A stretch of DNA of 64,000 bases from Cyanobium sp. (GCA_014191755.1 BJHE01000003.1:49937-113936), one strand, 5' to 3'; positions 31,482 through 42,190 are shown, counted from the stretch's first letter. Notes: a model not told the origin generated them from the letters alone. Numbers and translations are program-made.

Positions 31482-32354
31482 GTGTTGCTCCAGGACGCAC
31501 TGCAGGCTGGTCAATTCGCGCTTACCGCGGAAGTCACTCCACCCCGCGGCGGTGACCCCTCCAGGGCCGTGGAGGTGGCATCCCTGCTTCGGGGCCGGGT
31601 CCACGCTGTCAATGTGACTGATGGCAGCCGGGCGGTGATGCGGATGAGCAGCCTGGCCCTCTGTCGCCTGCTGCTGGAGGCCGGCATCGAACCGGTGCTC
31701 CAGATGACCTGCCGCGACCGTAACCGCATTGCCCTGCAGGCCGATCTGCTGGGGGCCCATGCCCTCGGCATCCGCAACCTTCTCTGTCTCACCGGGGATC
31801 CGGTGCGGGCAGGCGATCAGCCGGCGGCCCGGCCGGTGAATGAGCTCGAGGCGGTGCGCCTGCTCCAGCTGGTTGGCCGATGCAATGCCGGGCTGGATCC
31901 GGTGGAAGGCACCCTCCCCGATGGCCCCACCCTGCTGTTCCCCGGAGCCGCAGCCGATCCCCAGTCCCCCAGCTGGAGTGGCCTGGCCTCTCGGGTGCGT
32001 CGCAAGCAGGCCGCCGGAGCCCGCTTTCTGCAGACCCAGATGGTGATGGATGAGGCCGCCCTGCGGCGTTTCGTGGAGGAGATCACCGCTCCGCTCGGGC
32101 TTCCGGTGCTGGCCGGGGTGTTTCTGCTTAAGTCGGCCCGCAATGCCCGCTTCATCAACCGCGTGGTGCCTGGCGCCTGCATTCCCGAAGTGGTGATCAC
32201 CCGCCTGGAGGCGGCGAAGGACCCGGCAGCGGAGGGGGTGGCGATCGCCGCGGAGCAGGTGCAGGCATACCGCACCATTGCCCAGGGGGTGCATCTGATG
32301 GCGGTGAAGGCGGAGGAACGGATCCCCTGCATCCTGGATCTGGCCGGGATCTAG
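31482..32354 (+). CDS. metF: methylenetetrahydrofolate reductase
   Basis: LTAEVTPPRGGDPSRAVEVASLL, LCLTGDPVRAGD, GARFLQTQMVMD. Confidence 0.9.
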   Translation: MLLQDALQAGQFALTAEVTPPRGGDPSRAVEVASLLRGRVHAVNVTDGSRAVMRMSSLALCRLLLEAGIEPVLQMTCRDRNRIALQADLLGAHALGIRNLLCLTGDPVRAGDQPAARPVNELEAVRLLQLVGRCNAGLDPVEGTLPDGPTLLFPGAAADPQSPSWSGLASRVRRKQAAGARFLQTQMVMDEAALRRFVEEITAPLGLPVLAGVFLLKSARNARFINRVVPGACIPEVVITRLEAAKDPAAEGVAIAAEQVQAYRTIAQGVHLMAVKAEERIPCILDLAGI

Positions 32355-32472
32355 TGCCTCACCTAGCAGAGGTCGGGCCAGCACCCGTTCAGTAAGGGTG
32401 CTCGATGGAATCGGGTCTCTCTTTGGCAGGGCTAGCGCGATCGGCATCTTGCCGGAATCGGGGCCCCAGCCT

Positions 32473-33651
32473 TCAGCTGGCCTTCAGGGCGAGATCGCTG
32501 CCGAGGAGTTCGGCCATTGCCTTCTGCTGCGGAGAAGGGGAGAGCACGTCCTGACGGCGAGCATCAGTGATCAGCCAATCGAGGGAGGCTTCCTGGAGGT
32601 CGAAATGGTCACCGTTGCGGTCAACACAGTAGCGGCCATAGACAAGTTTTTCGACCAGACGCACACCAGCTCCGATCCTTGAGTAATCAAAAATAATCGA
32701 GTTATCGATTGTGGCACCTTCGCAAATGTGGCAGCTGGGGCCAATCATTGCTGGTCCGATTATGGTGGCACCATTCTCAATGCGGGTCATGCCACCCACA
32801 TAAATGGGACCCTCCACGTTGATCTTATCCCAGTTGGCCGCCACGTTCAGACCGGTGTAGATGCCTGGCCTCACCTCAACACCGGGGATCTGCACCTGCC
32901 GCACGTGTCCCTGAAGAACGCTGCGGATCGCTTGCCAATAGTCGGGCACTTTGCCAATATCCACCCACTCGAATTCCATAGGAAGTGCGTAGAATGGGGC
33001 ACCGGATTCTACAAGTTTAGGGAAGAGATCGGAGCCGATGTCGAAGGATTCACCGCTGGGAATGTAGTCGAGAACTTCAGGTTCGAAGATGTAAATGCCC
33101 GTGTTAATCATATCGCTAGCGGCTTCCTCGACTGCCGGCTTTTCCTGAAAGGAGAGGACTCGGCCGTCGGGGTCGGTCACCACCACGCCATAGCTGCTCA
33201 CCTGGTCGTGGGGAACGCGCTTGGTGATCAGGCTCGCCATCGCGCCCTTGGCACGGTGACGGCGCACAGCCTCGCTCAGGTCGAGATCGATCAGTGCATC
33301 TCCACAAAGCACCACAAATGTGTCATCAAAGAAGGCTTGGAAATCCTGAATACGCTTGAGCCCACCGGCGGAGCCAATGGCATCCCCGATTAGTTCCCCA
33401 TCCTCAATCCTGCCTTCGAAGCTATAGGCGATCTGGACACCGAAGCGCTGGCCATCGCGAAAATAGTTTTCAATTTCCTCAGCCAGGTGAGAAACGTTCA
33501 CCATGATCTGATCGAAGCCGTGCTGGCGCAGAAGTTCGAGCAGGAACTCCATCACCGGCTTCTGCAGGATCGGGATCATCGGCTTGGGCGTGGTGTGGGT
33601 GATTGGTCGCACCCGTGTGCCTTTGCCAGCCGCCAGGATCATCGCCTTCAT
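32473..33651 (-). CDS. nucleotide-sugar pyrophosphorylase (NTP_transferase + left-handed beta-helix)
   Basis: MKAMILAAGKGTRVRPITHTTPKPMIPILQKPVMEFLLELL...VVLCGDALIDLDL; C-terminal hexapeptide-type repeats. Confidence 0.92.
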   Translation of the reverse strand: MKAMILAAGKGTRVRPITHTTPKPMIPILQKPVMEFLLELLRQHGFDQIMVNVSHLAEEIENYFRDGQRFGVQIAYSFEGRIEDGELIGDAIGSAGGLKRIQDFQAFFDDTFVVLCGDALIDLDLSEAVRRHRAKGAMASLITKRVPHDQVSSYGVVVTDPDGRVLSFQEKPAVEEAASDMINTGIYIFEPEVLDYIPSGESFDIGSDLFPKLVESGAPFYALPMEFEWVDIGKVPDYWQAIRSVLQGHVRQVQIPGVEVRPGIYTGLNVAANWDKINVEGPIYVGGMTRIENGATIIGPAMIGPSCHICEGATIDNSIIFDYSRIGAGVRLVEKLVYGRYCVDRNGDHFDLQEASLDWLITDARRQDVLSPSPQQKAMAELLGSDLALKAS

Positions 33652-33697
33652 CGGCGTTGACTTTTTCAGGTTGTTGGGGTCAGCTTACGGACCCCTC

Positions 33698-34579
33698 TCA
33701 GGCTGCCCGTGCTTCCAGAGCCGGCCCCCCATCTGGCCCTTGGCCACTGAGAACCGGGAGCGTTGCTGCTGTTTTGAGCTCGCTGAGGCGTCGCAGCCGC
33801 AGGCTGCCGAATAAGCCACCGTCCTGCTGCAGTTCCAGCTTGCCCTGGGCCGAGAGAAAGAGAAGGGCCCAGAACACACCCACCCGGTCCCGATCCAGGT
33901 CGTCCTCCGAGAGGAGTCCGGCCATGTTCCAGGCTTCAACCAACTCATCGAAACCCACCCAGCGCTCGTCGTGGGCGGCATTCCACTCGAGCAGGAACAG
34001 GCTTAGTGCTGCCGTGGTTTCCGGCAGTTTCTCCCGGTGGGCCAGGGCGCTCACCTGGGCGATGGCCGCCGATTCGCTGTAGGCCCGGCCGCGGGGGCGG
34101 TGGCGGGGGCGAGGTCCCTCCTGTTCCAGCCGTTCTGCGATCTCCTCCAGCTGGCGGATCAGTTCGCCGAGGGTCACCGGCCGTTGCAGGGGCGGCGGGG
34201 CAACCGGGCGCCGCCGCAGGTGGGTCTCCGGCCGGCGGGGGAGTGCCATGGAGGGGGCGCGCAAGCCTTCTTGGGGATCATCACAATCGAACGGATCCTC
34301 GAAGACAGGTTCCGGAGGGAAGGTGGCGGCCTCCAGCACCTCCGCCTTTAGGCCCACCAGCATCGAAGCGGCCAGAAAGGCCTCACTGCTTTCCGCCAGA
34401 TCGCGCTCGAAGCTGCCACCCTGGGCGGCCGCTAGGCGTGGCAGGGCGATCCTTTGGCGGAGCTGATCAAGGAAGCCATCGATCACCCCGATCACATCCA
34501 CATCCCAGGGGTCGATCTCGCCCCGCTCGGCTGCGTCCTGGAGCAACCGGATGGCCAGCCTGGCGCCTGCTTCTGCCAC
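33698..34579 (-). CDS. scpA: segregation and condensation protein A
   Basis: AIRLLQDAAERGEIDPWDVDVIGVIDGFLDQL...FLAASMLVGLKAEVL. Confidence 0.87.
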   Translation of the reverse strand: MAEAGARLAIRLLQDAAERGEIDPWDVDVIGVIDGFLDQLRQRIALPRLAAAQGGSFERDLAESSEAFLAASMLVGLKAEVLEAATFPPEPVFEDPFDCDDPQEGLRAPSMALPRRPETHLRRRPVAPPPLQRPVTLGELIRQLEEIAERLEQEGPRPRHRPRGRAYSESAAIAQVSALAHREKLPETTAALSLFLLEWNAAHDERWVGFDELVEAWNMAGLLSEDDLDRDRVGVFWALLFLSAQGKLELQQDGGLFGSLRLRRLSELKTAATLPVLSGQGPDGGPALEARAA

Positions 34580-34667
34580 TCGCTCAGCCGCGCTCCGAAG
34601 CCCATTTGTGTTTCACGGTATCGGCTAGGACCGGCACCGTCACGCTCGGGATCTCCGATTGCGGGGC

Positions 34668-35048
34668 TCAATCCACCGACATCGTTTCGGCGGGTGCGGC
34701 GGAAGGTGCGCTGCTGCCACCGGCGGCCGGCAGCAGGCTCAGCTGGGCATCCACGGTGGCCCTGTAGCGCTGCAGATCATTCTCGAGTTCCTGAATGCGC
34801 ACCTGTTGGGCCTCCAGCTCGCCGCTCTCCTGGAGGGTTTCCACCTTCTTCACTACCCCGCTCCACACCGCGAAGATCCAGGCGGCGGTCGCCCCGATGC
34901 CAGCCACCAGCAGCAACAGAACGGCCAGGGGGAGGGTGGTGGCCATCCCCGGAAGAAAATGGACCGTGGTCGGCTCCGTGTTCTCGAGGGTGAACGTCAC
35001 TGCTGCCAGGCCAAAACTGAAGATCAGCAGGAAATTCAGCTGCCGCAT
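34668..35048 (-). CDS. LapA/DUF1049-like membrane protein
   Basis: MRQLNFLLIFSFGLAAVTFTLENTEPTTVHFLPGMATTLPLAVLLLLVAGIGATAAWIF + coiled coil. Confidence 0.82.
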   Translation of the reverse strand: MRQLNFLLIFSFGLAAVTFTLENTEPTTVHFLPGMATTLPLAVLLLLVAGIGATAAWIFAVWSGVVKKVETLQESGELEAQQVRIQELENDLQRYRATVDAQLSLLPAAGGSSAPSAAPAETMSVD

Positions 35049-35146
35049 CGCCGGATTCGGTCGGAATGACCTGAGGCTATCGAGCCGATCGGTCCCCCAG
35101 TGATTGGGACATGAGGGCGCAGAACTTTGTTACCCCGCCGCGGGAT

Positions 35147-36817
35147 TCAGCCAGCCCGATGGATGAGTCTTTGCCAGCCGGCGAGGGCCGGAGCCTGGAG
35201 GGCTCCCGGTAGAGCCACGGCTAGGGAGGTTTGGCGCATCACAGCGGCTCCGGGTGGGTGCTGCACCAGAGCCATGGCGGTGGTCTCCCGTTTGACCAGG
35301 GCCTCGATCGAAGCCCTGTAGGTGTCGGTAAGTAGGCGAGGGTAAAGGCCGATGCCGATGATCGGCACCAACAGGCAACTGATCACGTAAATCTCGCGGG
35401 GTTCGGCGTCCACCAGATTGGTGTGGGACACCAGTTCGGCATTCTCCTTGCCGAAGAAGATCTCCCGCAGCATCGAAAGCAGGTAGATGGGGGTGAGGAT
35501 CACCCCGATGGCCGCCAGAACGCAGATCACCACGCGGAAGGGCAGGGTGTAAGCCTCGCTCGTGGCGAAGCCCACGAACACCATCAGCTCGCTCACGAAG
35601 CCACTCATGCCCGGTAGCGCCAGCGACGCCAGGGAACACACGGTCCAGAGGGCGAACATCTTGCGCATTTTCTGGCCCACGCCGCCCATGTCATCGAGTT
35701 GGAGGGTGTGGGTGCGGTCGTAAGTGGCGCCCACCAGGAAGAAAAGGCTGGCCCCGATCAGCCCGTGGCTCACCATCTGGAGCATGGCGCCGCTGGTGCC
35801 TAGGGCGCTGAAGCTGCCGACGCCGATCAGCACGAAGCCCATGTGGCTGATCGAGCTGTAGGCAATCTTGCGTTTGAGGTTGCGCTGGGCAAACGACGTG
35901 AGGGCCGCATAAATAATATTCACCACCCCGAGCACCACGAGCAGCGGCGCGAACTGCACGTGGGCCGCCGGCAGTAACTGCACGTTGAAGCGCAGCAGGG
36001 CGTAGCCGCCCATCTTGAGCAGAATTCCAGCCAGCAGCATGTGCACAGGGGCGGTTGCCTCACCGTGGGCATCGGGCAGCCAGGTGTGCAGCGGCACTAT
36101 CGGTAGCTTCACGCCGAAGGCGATCAGCAGGGCCGCATAACAGAGCACTTGGAACCCCACAGGGAAGCCCTTGGCGGCCAGCACGGTGTACTCAAAGCTG
36201 GGGCTGCCCCCGCCGTAAAAGGCCATCGCCAGGGCCGCCAACAGAATGAACAGGGAGCTGCCAGCGGTGTAGAGGATGAACTTGGTGGCGGCGTATTGCC
36301 GCTTTTTTCCCCCCCAGATCGCCAGGAGCAGGTACACCGGCAACAGCTCCAGCTCCCAGGCCAGGAAGAAGAGCAGCATGTCCTGCACGGCGAACACGGC
36401 GATCTGGCCGCCATCCATCGCCAACAACAAGAAAAAGAAAAGCTTCGGCTTGAAGGTCACCGGCCAGGCCGCGAGGGCCGCCAGGGCGGTGATGAAGCTG
36501 GTGAGCAGGATGAGTGGCATCGAGATGCCGTCCGCTCCCACGGACCAGGCCAGGCCCAGGTCGGGCAGCCAGGTGTAGCGCTCGGCCAGCTGCAGCCCCT
36601 CCACGGCCGGGTCATAGCCGTTCAGGTAGCCCCCCACCGTGAGCAGGAAGGTGAGCAGGGCCACGCCAAGGGCGTACCACCGGACGGTCTTGCCGTCGCC
36701 CTTATCGGGCACCAAGGGGATCAGGAGTGAAGCGGCGATCGGGAAAAGGATCGCGGCGCTCAGCCAGGGAAAAGGCACCAACCACTCGCACCGTATGGAG
36801 GGAGTGTAGAAATCCAA
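35147..36817 (-). CDS. ndhD: NAD(P)H-quinone oxidoreductase subunit 4
   Basis: [36 protein letters not shown]...[41 protein letters not shown]. Confidence 0.97.
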   Translation of the reverse strand: MDFYTPSIRCEWLVPFPWLSAAILFPIAASLLIPLVPDKGDGKTVRWYALGVALLTFLLTVGGYLNGYDPAVEGLQLAERYTWLPDLGLAWSVGADGISMPLILLTSFITALAALAAWPVTFKPKLFFFLLLAMDGGQIAVFAVQDMLLFFLAWELELLPVYLLLAIWGGKKRQYAATKFILYTAGSSLFILLAALAMAFYGGGSPSFEYTVLAAKGFPVGFQVLCYAALLIAFGVKLPIVPLHTWLPDAHGEATAPVHMLLAGILLKMGGYALLRFNVQLLPAAHVQFAPLLVVLGVVNIIYAALTSFAQRNLKRKIAYSSISHMGFVLIGVGSFSALGTSGAMLQMVSHGLIGASLFFLVGATYDRTHTLQLDDMGGVGQKMRKMFALWTVCSLASLALPGMSGFVSELMVFVGFATSEAYTLPFRVVICVLAAIGVILTPIYLLSMLREIFFGKENAELVSHTNLVDAEPREIYVISCLLVPIIGIGLYPRLLTDTYRASIEALVKRETTAMALVQHPPGAAVMRQTSLAVALPGALQAPALAGWQRLIHRAG

Positions 36818-36994
36818 TCCAGGGCGGCACTACACCCATGCGGGATGGCACACAGATTGAGGCCTCGCCGCCCCGCCTAGGGGCTTTCAGGATTTTGGCA
36901 AGGTTCCTTAAGATAACCTCAAGAGTTCGCCGTAGAAATCAGGCAGCAAGCGCTTTCTTCTATGGGCTCGCGCAGGCTGCCGCCGAAGATCGGT

Positions 36995-37828
36995 TTAATT
37001 GATGTTCATGAAGGTGTGCAAGCGATAAGGGCTTTCCCTGAGAAGCTTCTGACAACACTCAAGCAGGAAAAGATCTTCCCCGTACCCCTCCTGCCCGGGA
37101 TGGCACATCAACTCAATCGATGTTGATTGTTGAAAGGGTTTGCGAGTGGGATCCTCCAGAAAGACATCCAGCCCTGTGAACACCTGCGGCATGCGGCTGC
37201 CCCGCAGCCGGCAGATGGTCGACCAGGCCTTTTTGGCCAGGATTCGGGTGAGGGGCGGCTTGCTGTGGAGCTTGCGGCCGTAAACGTTCATTGTTGTTCG
37301 CATCCGCCAGATCCCATGCTTCTTCTGGAGCCTGCGGATCACCGGCAGCATCCAGGGAATGGTGTGTATGTGGTGATGGGAATCGAAATGGGAAATCTCC
37401 AGCCCCATGGAACGCACCTGCTGGATCTGGGCATCAAGTTCGTCAAAACATGCGGCCATGGTCTCCGGGCGGCCCCTCAGTTCGCGGATCGATCCAGAAA
37501 ACAAGCCACCCTCATCGAGCAAGCCAGATCTTTGCAGTTCGGTTGTCTTGGTAAGGGGCTTGAATTCCGTGAGATTGAGATGGATTCCAAAGCTGGCATG
37601 GGATCGGTGCCGCTGGGCAACGGCCACCCCTTCTTCGCAGCATGGTGCATTGGCCATGAGTGTGGAGCTGCTGATCCAACCACGGGCCAAGGCTTGATCA
37701 ATCGCAGCATTGACCTGCTGAGAGAAGCCGAGATCATCGGCATTGATGACCAAACAACGACGACCTATCGGCTGGGCAACGGACCCGATCGTTGCTGGAT
37801 TCGCGATGTTGCTGGGATCAATGCTCAT
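36995..37828 (-). CDS. ChbG/YdjC-like carbohydrate deacetylase
   Basis: RCLVINADDLGFSQQVNAAIDQALARGWISSSTLMANAPCCEEGVAVAQRHRSHASFGIHLNLTEFKPL...HFDSHHHIHTIP. Confidence 0.9.
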   Translation of the reverse strand: MSIDPSNIANPATIGSVAQPIGRRCLVINADDLGFSQQVNAAIDQALARGWISSSTLMANAPCCEEGVAVAQRHRSHASFGIHLNLTEFKPLTKTTELQRSGLLDEGGLFSGSIRELRGRPETMAACFDELDAQIQQVRSMGLEISHFDSHHHIHTIPWMLPVIRRLQKKHGIWRMRTTMNVYGRKLHSKPPLTRILAKKAWSTICRLRGSRMPQVFTGLDVFLEDPTRKPFQQSTSIELMCHPGQEGYGEDLFLLECCQKLLRESPYRLHTFMNIN

Positions 37829-37840
37829 GGCAGTGGATTG

Positions 37841-39055
37841 TTAACCATGACATACATATTGCAGGGCTTGCTGCAGACTCGCCGTGATTCCATCATACGA
37901 AAACTTCAATACATGCCTGCGTGCATTCTCTCCGATCTGATGCAGGCGTTCTGGATCGGAAAGTGCCTCCTCAAGACATTGCTTCAGGGCACCCGTGTTG
38001 CCTGGAGGGAACACCCAGCCGGTCTGCCCCGGCACTACCAGATCATAGGCGCATCCCACCCGCTCCGTCACGATGGCGGGGCAGCCAAGATTCATGGCTT
38101 CATTGACCACCAGTCCCCAGGTTTCGCTCTGGGAAGGCAGCACCAGCACATCTGCCGCGGCATAGACGGCGGGCAGCATGCTTTGGTTTTGAAAAGGGAG
38201 AAAGAGCACGCTGTCAAGCCCAAGGCGTTCCGCGTGACGGCGAATGATTTGCCTCAGTGGTCCATCGCCCACGAAAACAATCCTTGAGGTGCGAAGCAGA
38301 TGGGTTGGCAGGTCCGCATAGGCATTCAGGAGATCGAGCGGCCGCTTTACCTCTACAAACTTGCCGACGAAGATAACCAAGTTCTCCTGATCAATACCGA
38401 GGTTTTTCCTGAGTTCTGCAGCCTTGAGGGAGACTGCTTTTTCGGCATCGATAAAGCGCGCATTGTCTACGGCGTGGAGGCCTGTGAACAGTTTGAACGC
38501 CGGCACTCCGGCATCGCGATAATATTGGTAATTGGCCTTGCCGACAACAAGAAACGCGCTGAATCTCCGGAATAGAAGATTGCGACACAGCCTGCTGATC
38601 TTGTCCTTCAGGCTTGGTGTTCTGTTCAGGTTGTGGGAATCGCCGCGAAAGATGATGGGAATCTTCCAGAAGCGTGGATCAAGAAGCAGTAGAACATAGG
38701 TGAGAAAGGCATAGTTCATCAGCAGAATGGCGTCTGGTTGCCAAGCTGCCAGGTTGGAGGCAAGTCCTGGGTTGGAATAGCCAAAGAAGTGGCTGTTGCC
38801 TGGTTTGCTGGCCCTGTTGGGGATGAACTGATAGGCGTAGCCTTCGAGCATTGGGATATCCCATTGCAGGGGCCTGCCGAATCCGGGGTCTTTCGCGCTG
38901 GATACACCCAAGTCCCAGAGATAGAAGACCTTCAGCTCAATGCCGGTGTTGTCAGCAAGTCCGCTGAGCCAGGGAGAGATGTACTGAACCGGATGGCCCG
39001 CAACGATGGCGAGGCGCTTGAGCATGCCAGGACAGTTGGTGATTGCTCTGGCCAT
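37841..39055 (-). CDS. family 4-type glycosyltransferase
   Basis: RIVFVGDGPLRQIIRRHAERLGLDSVLFLPFQNQSMLPAVYAAADVLVLPSQSETWGLVVNEAMNLGCPAIVTERVGCAYDLV. Confidence 0.9.
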   Translation of the reverse strand: MARAITNCPGMLKRLAIVAGHPVQYISPWLSGLADNTGIELKVFYLWDLGVSSAKDPGFGRPLQWDIPMLEGYAYQFIPNRASKPGNSHFFGYSNPGLASNLAAWQPDAILLMNYAFLTYVLLLLDPRFWKIPIIFRGDSHNLNRTPSLKDKISRLCRNLLFRRFSAFLVVGKANYQYYRDAGVPAFKLFTGLHAVDNARFIDAEKAVSLKAAELRKNLGIDQENLVIFVGKFVEVKRPLDLLNAYADLPTHLLRTSRIVFVGDGPLRQIIRRHAERLGLDSVLFLPFQNQSMLPAVYAAADVLVLPSQSETWGLVVNEAMNLGCPAIVTERVGCAYDLVVPGQTGWVFPPGNTGALKQCLEEALSDPERLHQIGENARRHVLKFSYDGITASLQQALQYVCHG

Positions 39056-39103
39056 CGACTGGCATTGGCTAACAAATGTGGTGGTGGGTGGCTTCGGATG
39101 AGA

Positions 39104-41116
39104 TTAGCCGAAGGCGCTGAACAGGACCACCATGGCGATGACCCCCCCAAACACGATCAGGGCATAAAACTGTGCCCTGCCGGTTTCGAAATATTTTAAC
39201 CCTTCGCCGCTGCCCAGGGTGAGCAGGCCGGTGAGGTTCACCACACCGTCCACCACCTTGGAATCCACCTCCAGCACCTGGCGGGCCAGCTTGCGGCTGC
39301 CCTGAACAAAGATCTTGTCGTTGATGGCGTCGAGATACCACTTGTTGGCGAAGAAGGCATTCACGGCCGGGAAGCGGGCGGCCACTGCCTTGCCTAAGTC
39401 GATGCGATGCAGATAGTAAGCCAGCACCGCCAGGCTGATCCCAGCCACAGAGATCGCCACCGAGGCGCCCGCCAGGGGGAGAAATTCACTCCAAGAGAAG
39501 CGTTCGGCCATCTCCGCCGCCTCGTGGGGATCAAGCAACTCAGCGAAGCGGCTGTGCCAGGGGGTGCCCAGCAGGCCGATCAGCACCGAAGGCACCGCCA
39601 GCACCGCCAGAGGCATGGCCATCTGCCAGCCCGATTCGTGGGGGTGCTCGGCGTGGTGGCCATGACCCTCCTCCGATCCTTCGCCGCTGCCCTTGCCGGC
39701 TGCGGAGAGAAGCTGGGCTTGCAGGGCCTTGTCGTTGCCGCGGAAGCTGCCCTCGAAGGTGAGGAAGTAAAGGCGGAACATGTAGAAAGCGGTCATGCCG
39801 GCGGTGATGAAGCCAGCCGCCCAGAGAACTGGATAGGTGTTGAAGGCCTGGCCCAGGATCTCGTCCTTGCTCCAGAAGCCAGCCAGCGGTGGGATGCCGG
39901 CGATCGCAACGCAGCCGATCAGGAAGGTGATTGCTGTGACCGGCATGTACTTGCGCAGGCCGCCCATCAGACGCATGTCCTGGGCAAGCACCGGTTCGTG
40001 GCCCACCACCTCCTCCATGGCGTGGATCACCGAGCCCGAGCCAAGAAAGAGCATCGCCTTGAAGAAGGCGTGGGTCACCAGGTGGAACATGCCCGCAACC
40101 GGGGCGCCGCAGCCCATGGCCAGCATCATGTAACCCAGCTGACTCACGGTGCTGTAGGCCAGGCCCTTCTTGAGGTCTTGCTGGGTGAGGGCGATCGAGG
40201 CGCCCAGAAAAAGGGTGATCGTGCCAACGATCGCGATCACCAGCTGTACGGCCGGAAAGGGTGCGTAGACGGGCTGGAGGCGGGCCACCAGGAACACCCC
40301 TGCGGCCACCATCGTGGCCGCGTGAATCAGGGCCGAGATCGGCGTCGGGCCCTCCATGGCGTCGGGCAGCCACACATGCAGTGGGAACTGGGCAGATTTC
40401 GCCATTGGCCCCATGAACACCAGCAGGCAGAGCAGCACGGCCACACCATTGCTGAGGCCGCCGCCGGCCACGGCTGCGCTGAGGCGCGTGCCGATCTCCT
40501 CGAAGCCAAAGCTGCCGGTGGCCCAGAACAGGCCGAGGATGCCCAGAAGGAGCCCGAAGTCGCCGACGCGGTTCACCACAAACGCCTTCTGGGCGGCATT
40601 GGCGGCACCGTCGCGGTCGTACCAGAAGCCAACCAGCAGGTAGGAGCACATCCCCACCAGCTCCCAGAACACGTAGATCTCCAGCAGGTTGGGGCTGATG
40701 ACCAGCCCCAGCATCGAACTGCTGAACAGAGCCAGATAGGTGAAGAAGCGCACATAGCCCTTGTCATGGGCCATGTAGCCATCGGAGTACACCATCACCA
40801 GAAGGGCGATGGTGGTGACCAGGGCCAGCATCACCGCCCCAAGGGCATCCACCCGGTAGCCCATCTGCAGGTTGAAGTCGCCGGCGCTGGCCCAGTTGAA
40901 CAGCACCTCACGCGCGCCGGCCCCGGCCAGCTGCTCGGCAAGCACCGCATAGCTGAGCACTGCCGCGATGCCCACGCAGGTGAGAAGCAGCAACGCCACC
41001 GGCTTGCGCAGGCGATTAAAAGTGCGGTTGAAGCTGATCAGACCCAGCCCCGTGATCGCGGCCCCGATCAGGGGCAGCAGGGGGATCAACCAGGCGAGCT
41101 CTGAAGCGGAGGGCAT
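39104..41116 (-). CDS. ndhF: NAD(P)H-quinone oxidoreductase subunit 5
   Basis: MVYSDGYMAHDKGYVRFFTYLALFSSSMLGLVISPNLLEIYVFWELVGMCSYLLVGFWYDR...AKSAQFPLHVWLPDAMEGPTPISALIHAATMVAAGVFLVAR. Confidence 0.97.
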   Translation of the reverse strand: MPSASELAWLIPLLPLIGAAITGLGLISFNRTFNRLRKPVALLLLTCVGIAAVLSYAVLAEQLAGAGAREVLFNWASAGDFNLQMGYRVDALGAVMLALVTTIALLVMVYSDGYMAHDKGYVRFFTYLALFSSSMLGLVISPNLLEIYVFWELVGMCSYLLVGFWYDRDGAANAAQKAFVVNRVGDFGLLLGILGLFWATGSFGFEEIGTRLSAAVAGGGLSNGVAVLLCLLVFMGPMAKSAQFPLHVWLPDAMEGPTPISALIHAATMVAAGVFLVARLQPVYAPFPAVQLVIAIVGTITLFLGASIALTQQDLKKGLAYSTVSQLGYMMLAMGCGAPVAGMFHLVTHAFFKAMLFLGSGSVIHAMEEVVGHEPVLAQDMRLMGGLRKYMPVTAITFLIGCVAIAGIPPLAGFWSKDEILGQAFNTYPVLWAAGFITAGMTAFYMFRLYFLTFEGSFRGNDKALQAQLLSAAGKGSGEGSEEGHGHHAEHPHESGWQMAMPLAVLAVPSVLIGLLGTPWHSRFAELLDPHEAAEMAERFSWSEFLPLAGASVAISVAGISLAVLAYYLHRIDLGKAVAARFPAVNAFFANKWYLDAINDKIFVQGSRKLARQVLEVDSKVVDGVVNLTGLLTLGSGEGLKYFETGRAQFYALIVFGGVIAMVVLFSAFG

Positions 41117-41252
41117 CCTGGAAGGGGAGGGCTGGGCCGAGTGTAGGCAGGGTGGCGACGTTGTTCAGGGCCCTGTCAGGCTCTGCCGCCCGGCGGGCCT
41201 ATCCGAGCGATCGACTGTCCCTGAGGCCAGGTGCGATTTGATGCAGGCCGTG

Positions 41253-41996
41253 TCAGCCGAGCCAGTGGGCCAGGCCGGAGCGGGAGAAGGCGGTCGCCCC
41301 CAGGCCGATGAAGCGGTGCGCCCACCAGAATACCGCCACGGCGATGGCAATGCCCAGCTGGGAGGGCCGCAGGAATTCGCTGAACACCAGGGTCTGGCGG
41401 CCATCGAGAACCGCTCGGAACGGGATCACCGAGGTGCTGGCTTTCAGCTCCTCGAAGGCCTCCCCGAAGCGGTTGGCCAGCCGCCGGTCGCCGTTCCACA
41501 CGGCGAACAGGTGATGGGCGATTAGGCCGAAGCATGCCCAGAGGGTGAAGCTGGTGCCGATCCAGAGCAGGTGGGTGGCGCACCAAAGAATCTGTCCCAC
41601 CGCCTGAGGGTGGCGGCTCACCCGGATGATGCCGGTGGCATAGAGCCGCACCTGGGGCTTCAGCACGGCGGGGATTTCCAGCAGGTTGTAGGTGGCGGGA
41701 TAGAGGAACAGAAATGACACGGCGGTGCCCGCCCAGACCAGCGGCACGATCCAGGGCTGGTCCTGCAGGTTCCAGAGGCGAATGCCGTCATAGCGGTGGG
41801 CCAGGAAATAGCCGATCACCACCACCGCCGCCGGGATGCTCACGGCTGCAAACAGAAGCCGCCAGGCCCGTTCACCGATCCGTTGGGCTCCCCAGGCTCG
41901 CAGTGAAGCTCCGCCGCTGTGCAGCACCGCGAAGGCCATCAGCAGGGCCAGCATCACCAGGCTGCTGTGGTGAGGGTCAGGGGATGCCGTGGGCAT
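41253..41996 (-). CDS. NnrU-family membrane protein, 15-cis-zeta-carotene isomerase (Z-ISO)-like
   Basis: LHSGGASLRAWGAQRIGERAWRLLFAAVSIPAAVVVIGYFLAHRYDGIRLWNLQ...RLYATGIIRVSRHPQAVGQILWCATHLLWIGTS...FGLIAHHLFAVWNGDRRLANRFGEAFEELKASTSVIPF; strongly resembles remembered plant Z-ISO. Confidence 0.78.
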   Translation of the reverse strand: MPTASPDPHHSSLVMLALLMAFAVLHSGGASLRAWGAQRIGERAWRLLFAAVSIPAAVVVIGYFLAHRYDGIRLWNLQDQPWIVPLVWAGTAVSFLFLYPATYNLLEIPAVLKPQVRLYATGIIRVSRHPQAVGQILWCATHLLWIGTSFTLWACFGLIAHHLFAVWNGDRRLANRFGEAFEELKASTSVIPFRAVLDGRQTLVFSEFLRPSQLGIAIAVAVFWWAHRFIGLGATAFSRSGLAHWLG

Positions 41997-42190
41997 GGTG
42001 GGATGGGAAGGAGGGGGCTGTGGCGGCCATGCTGCCCGGTTCCCGGGTGCTAACGGGGGCCGGCGCCCGCTCCTCCTCCGGCGGCGCCCGGTGGTCCAAC
42101 CGCAGCCGGATGTGAAGCCAGCCGCAGCTATTCGTGAGCACCCGCCTAGATTTCCAATTGCTCGACGGTGCCGGCCCCCGGGTCCTTTAC

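Noticed and set aside
39407-41104. 565-aa + strand ORF opposite ndhF
   Set aside because: Shadow ORF: composition (His/Gln/Arg/Ala-rich low complexity) is typical of the antisense of a GC-rich membrane protein gene, and ndhF on the other strand is unambiguous.
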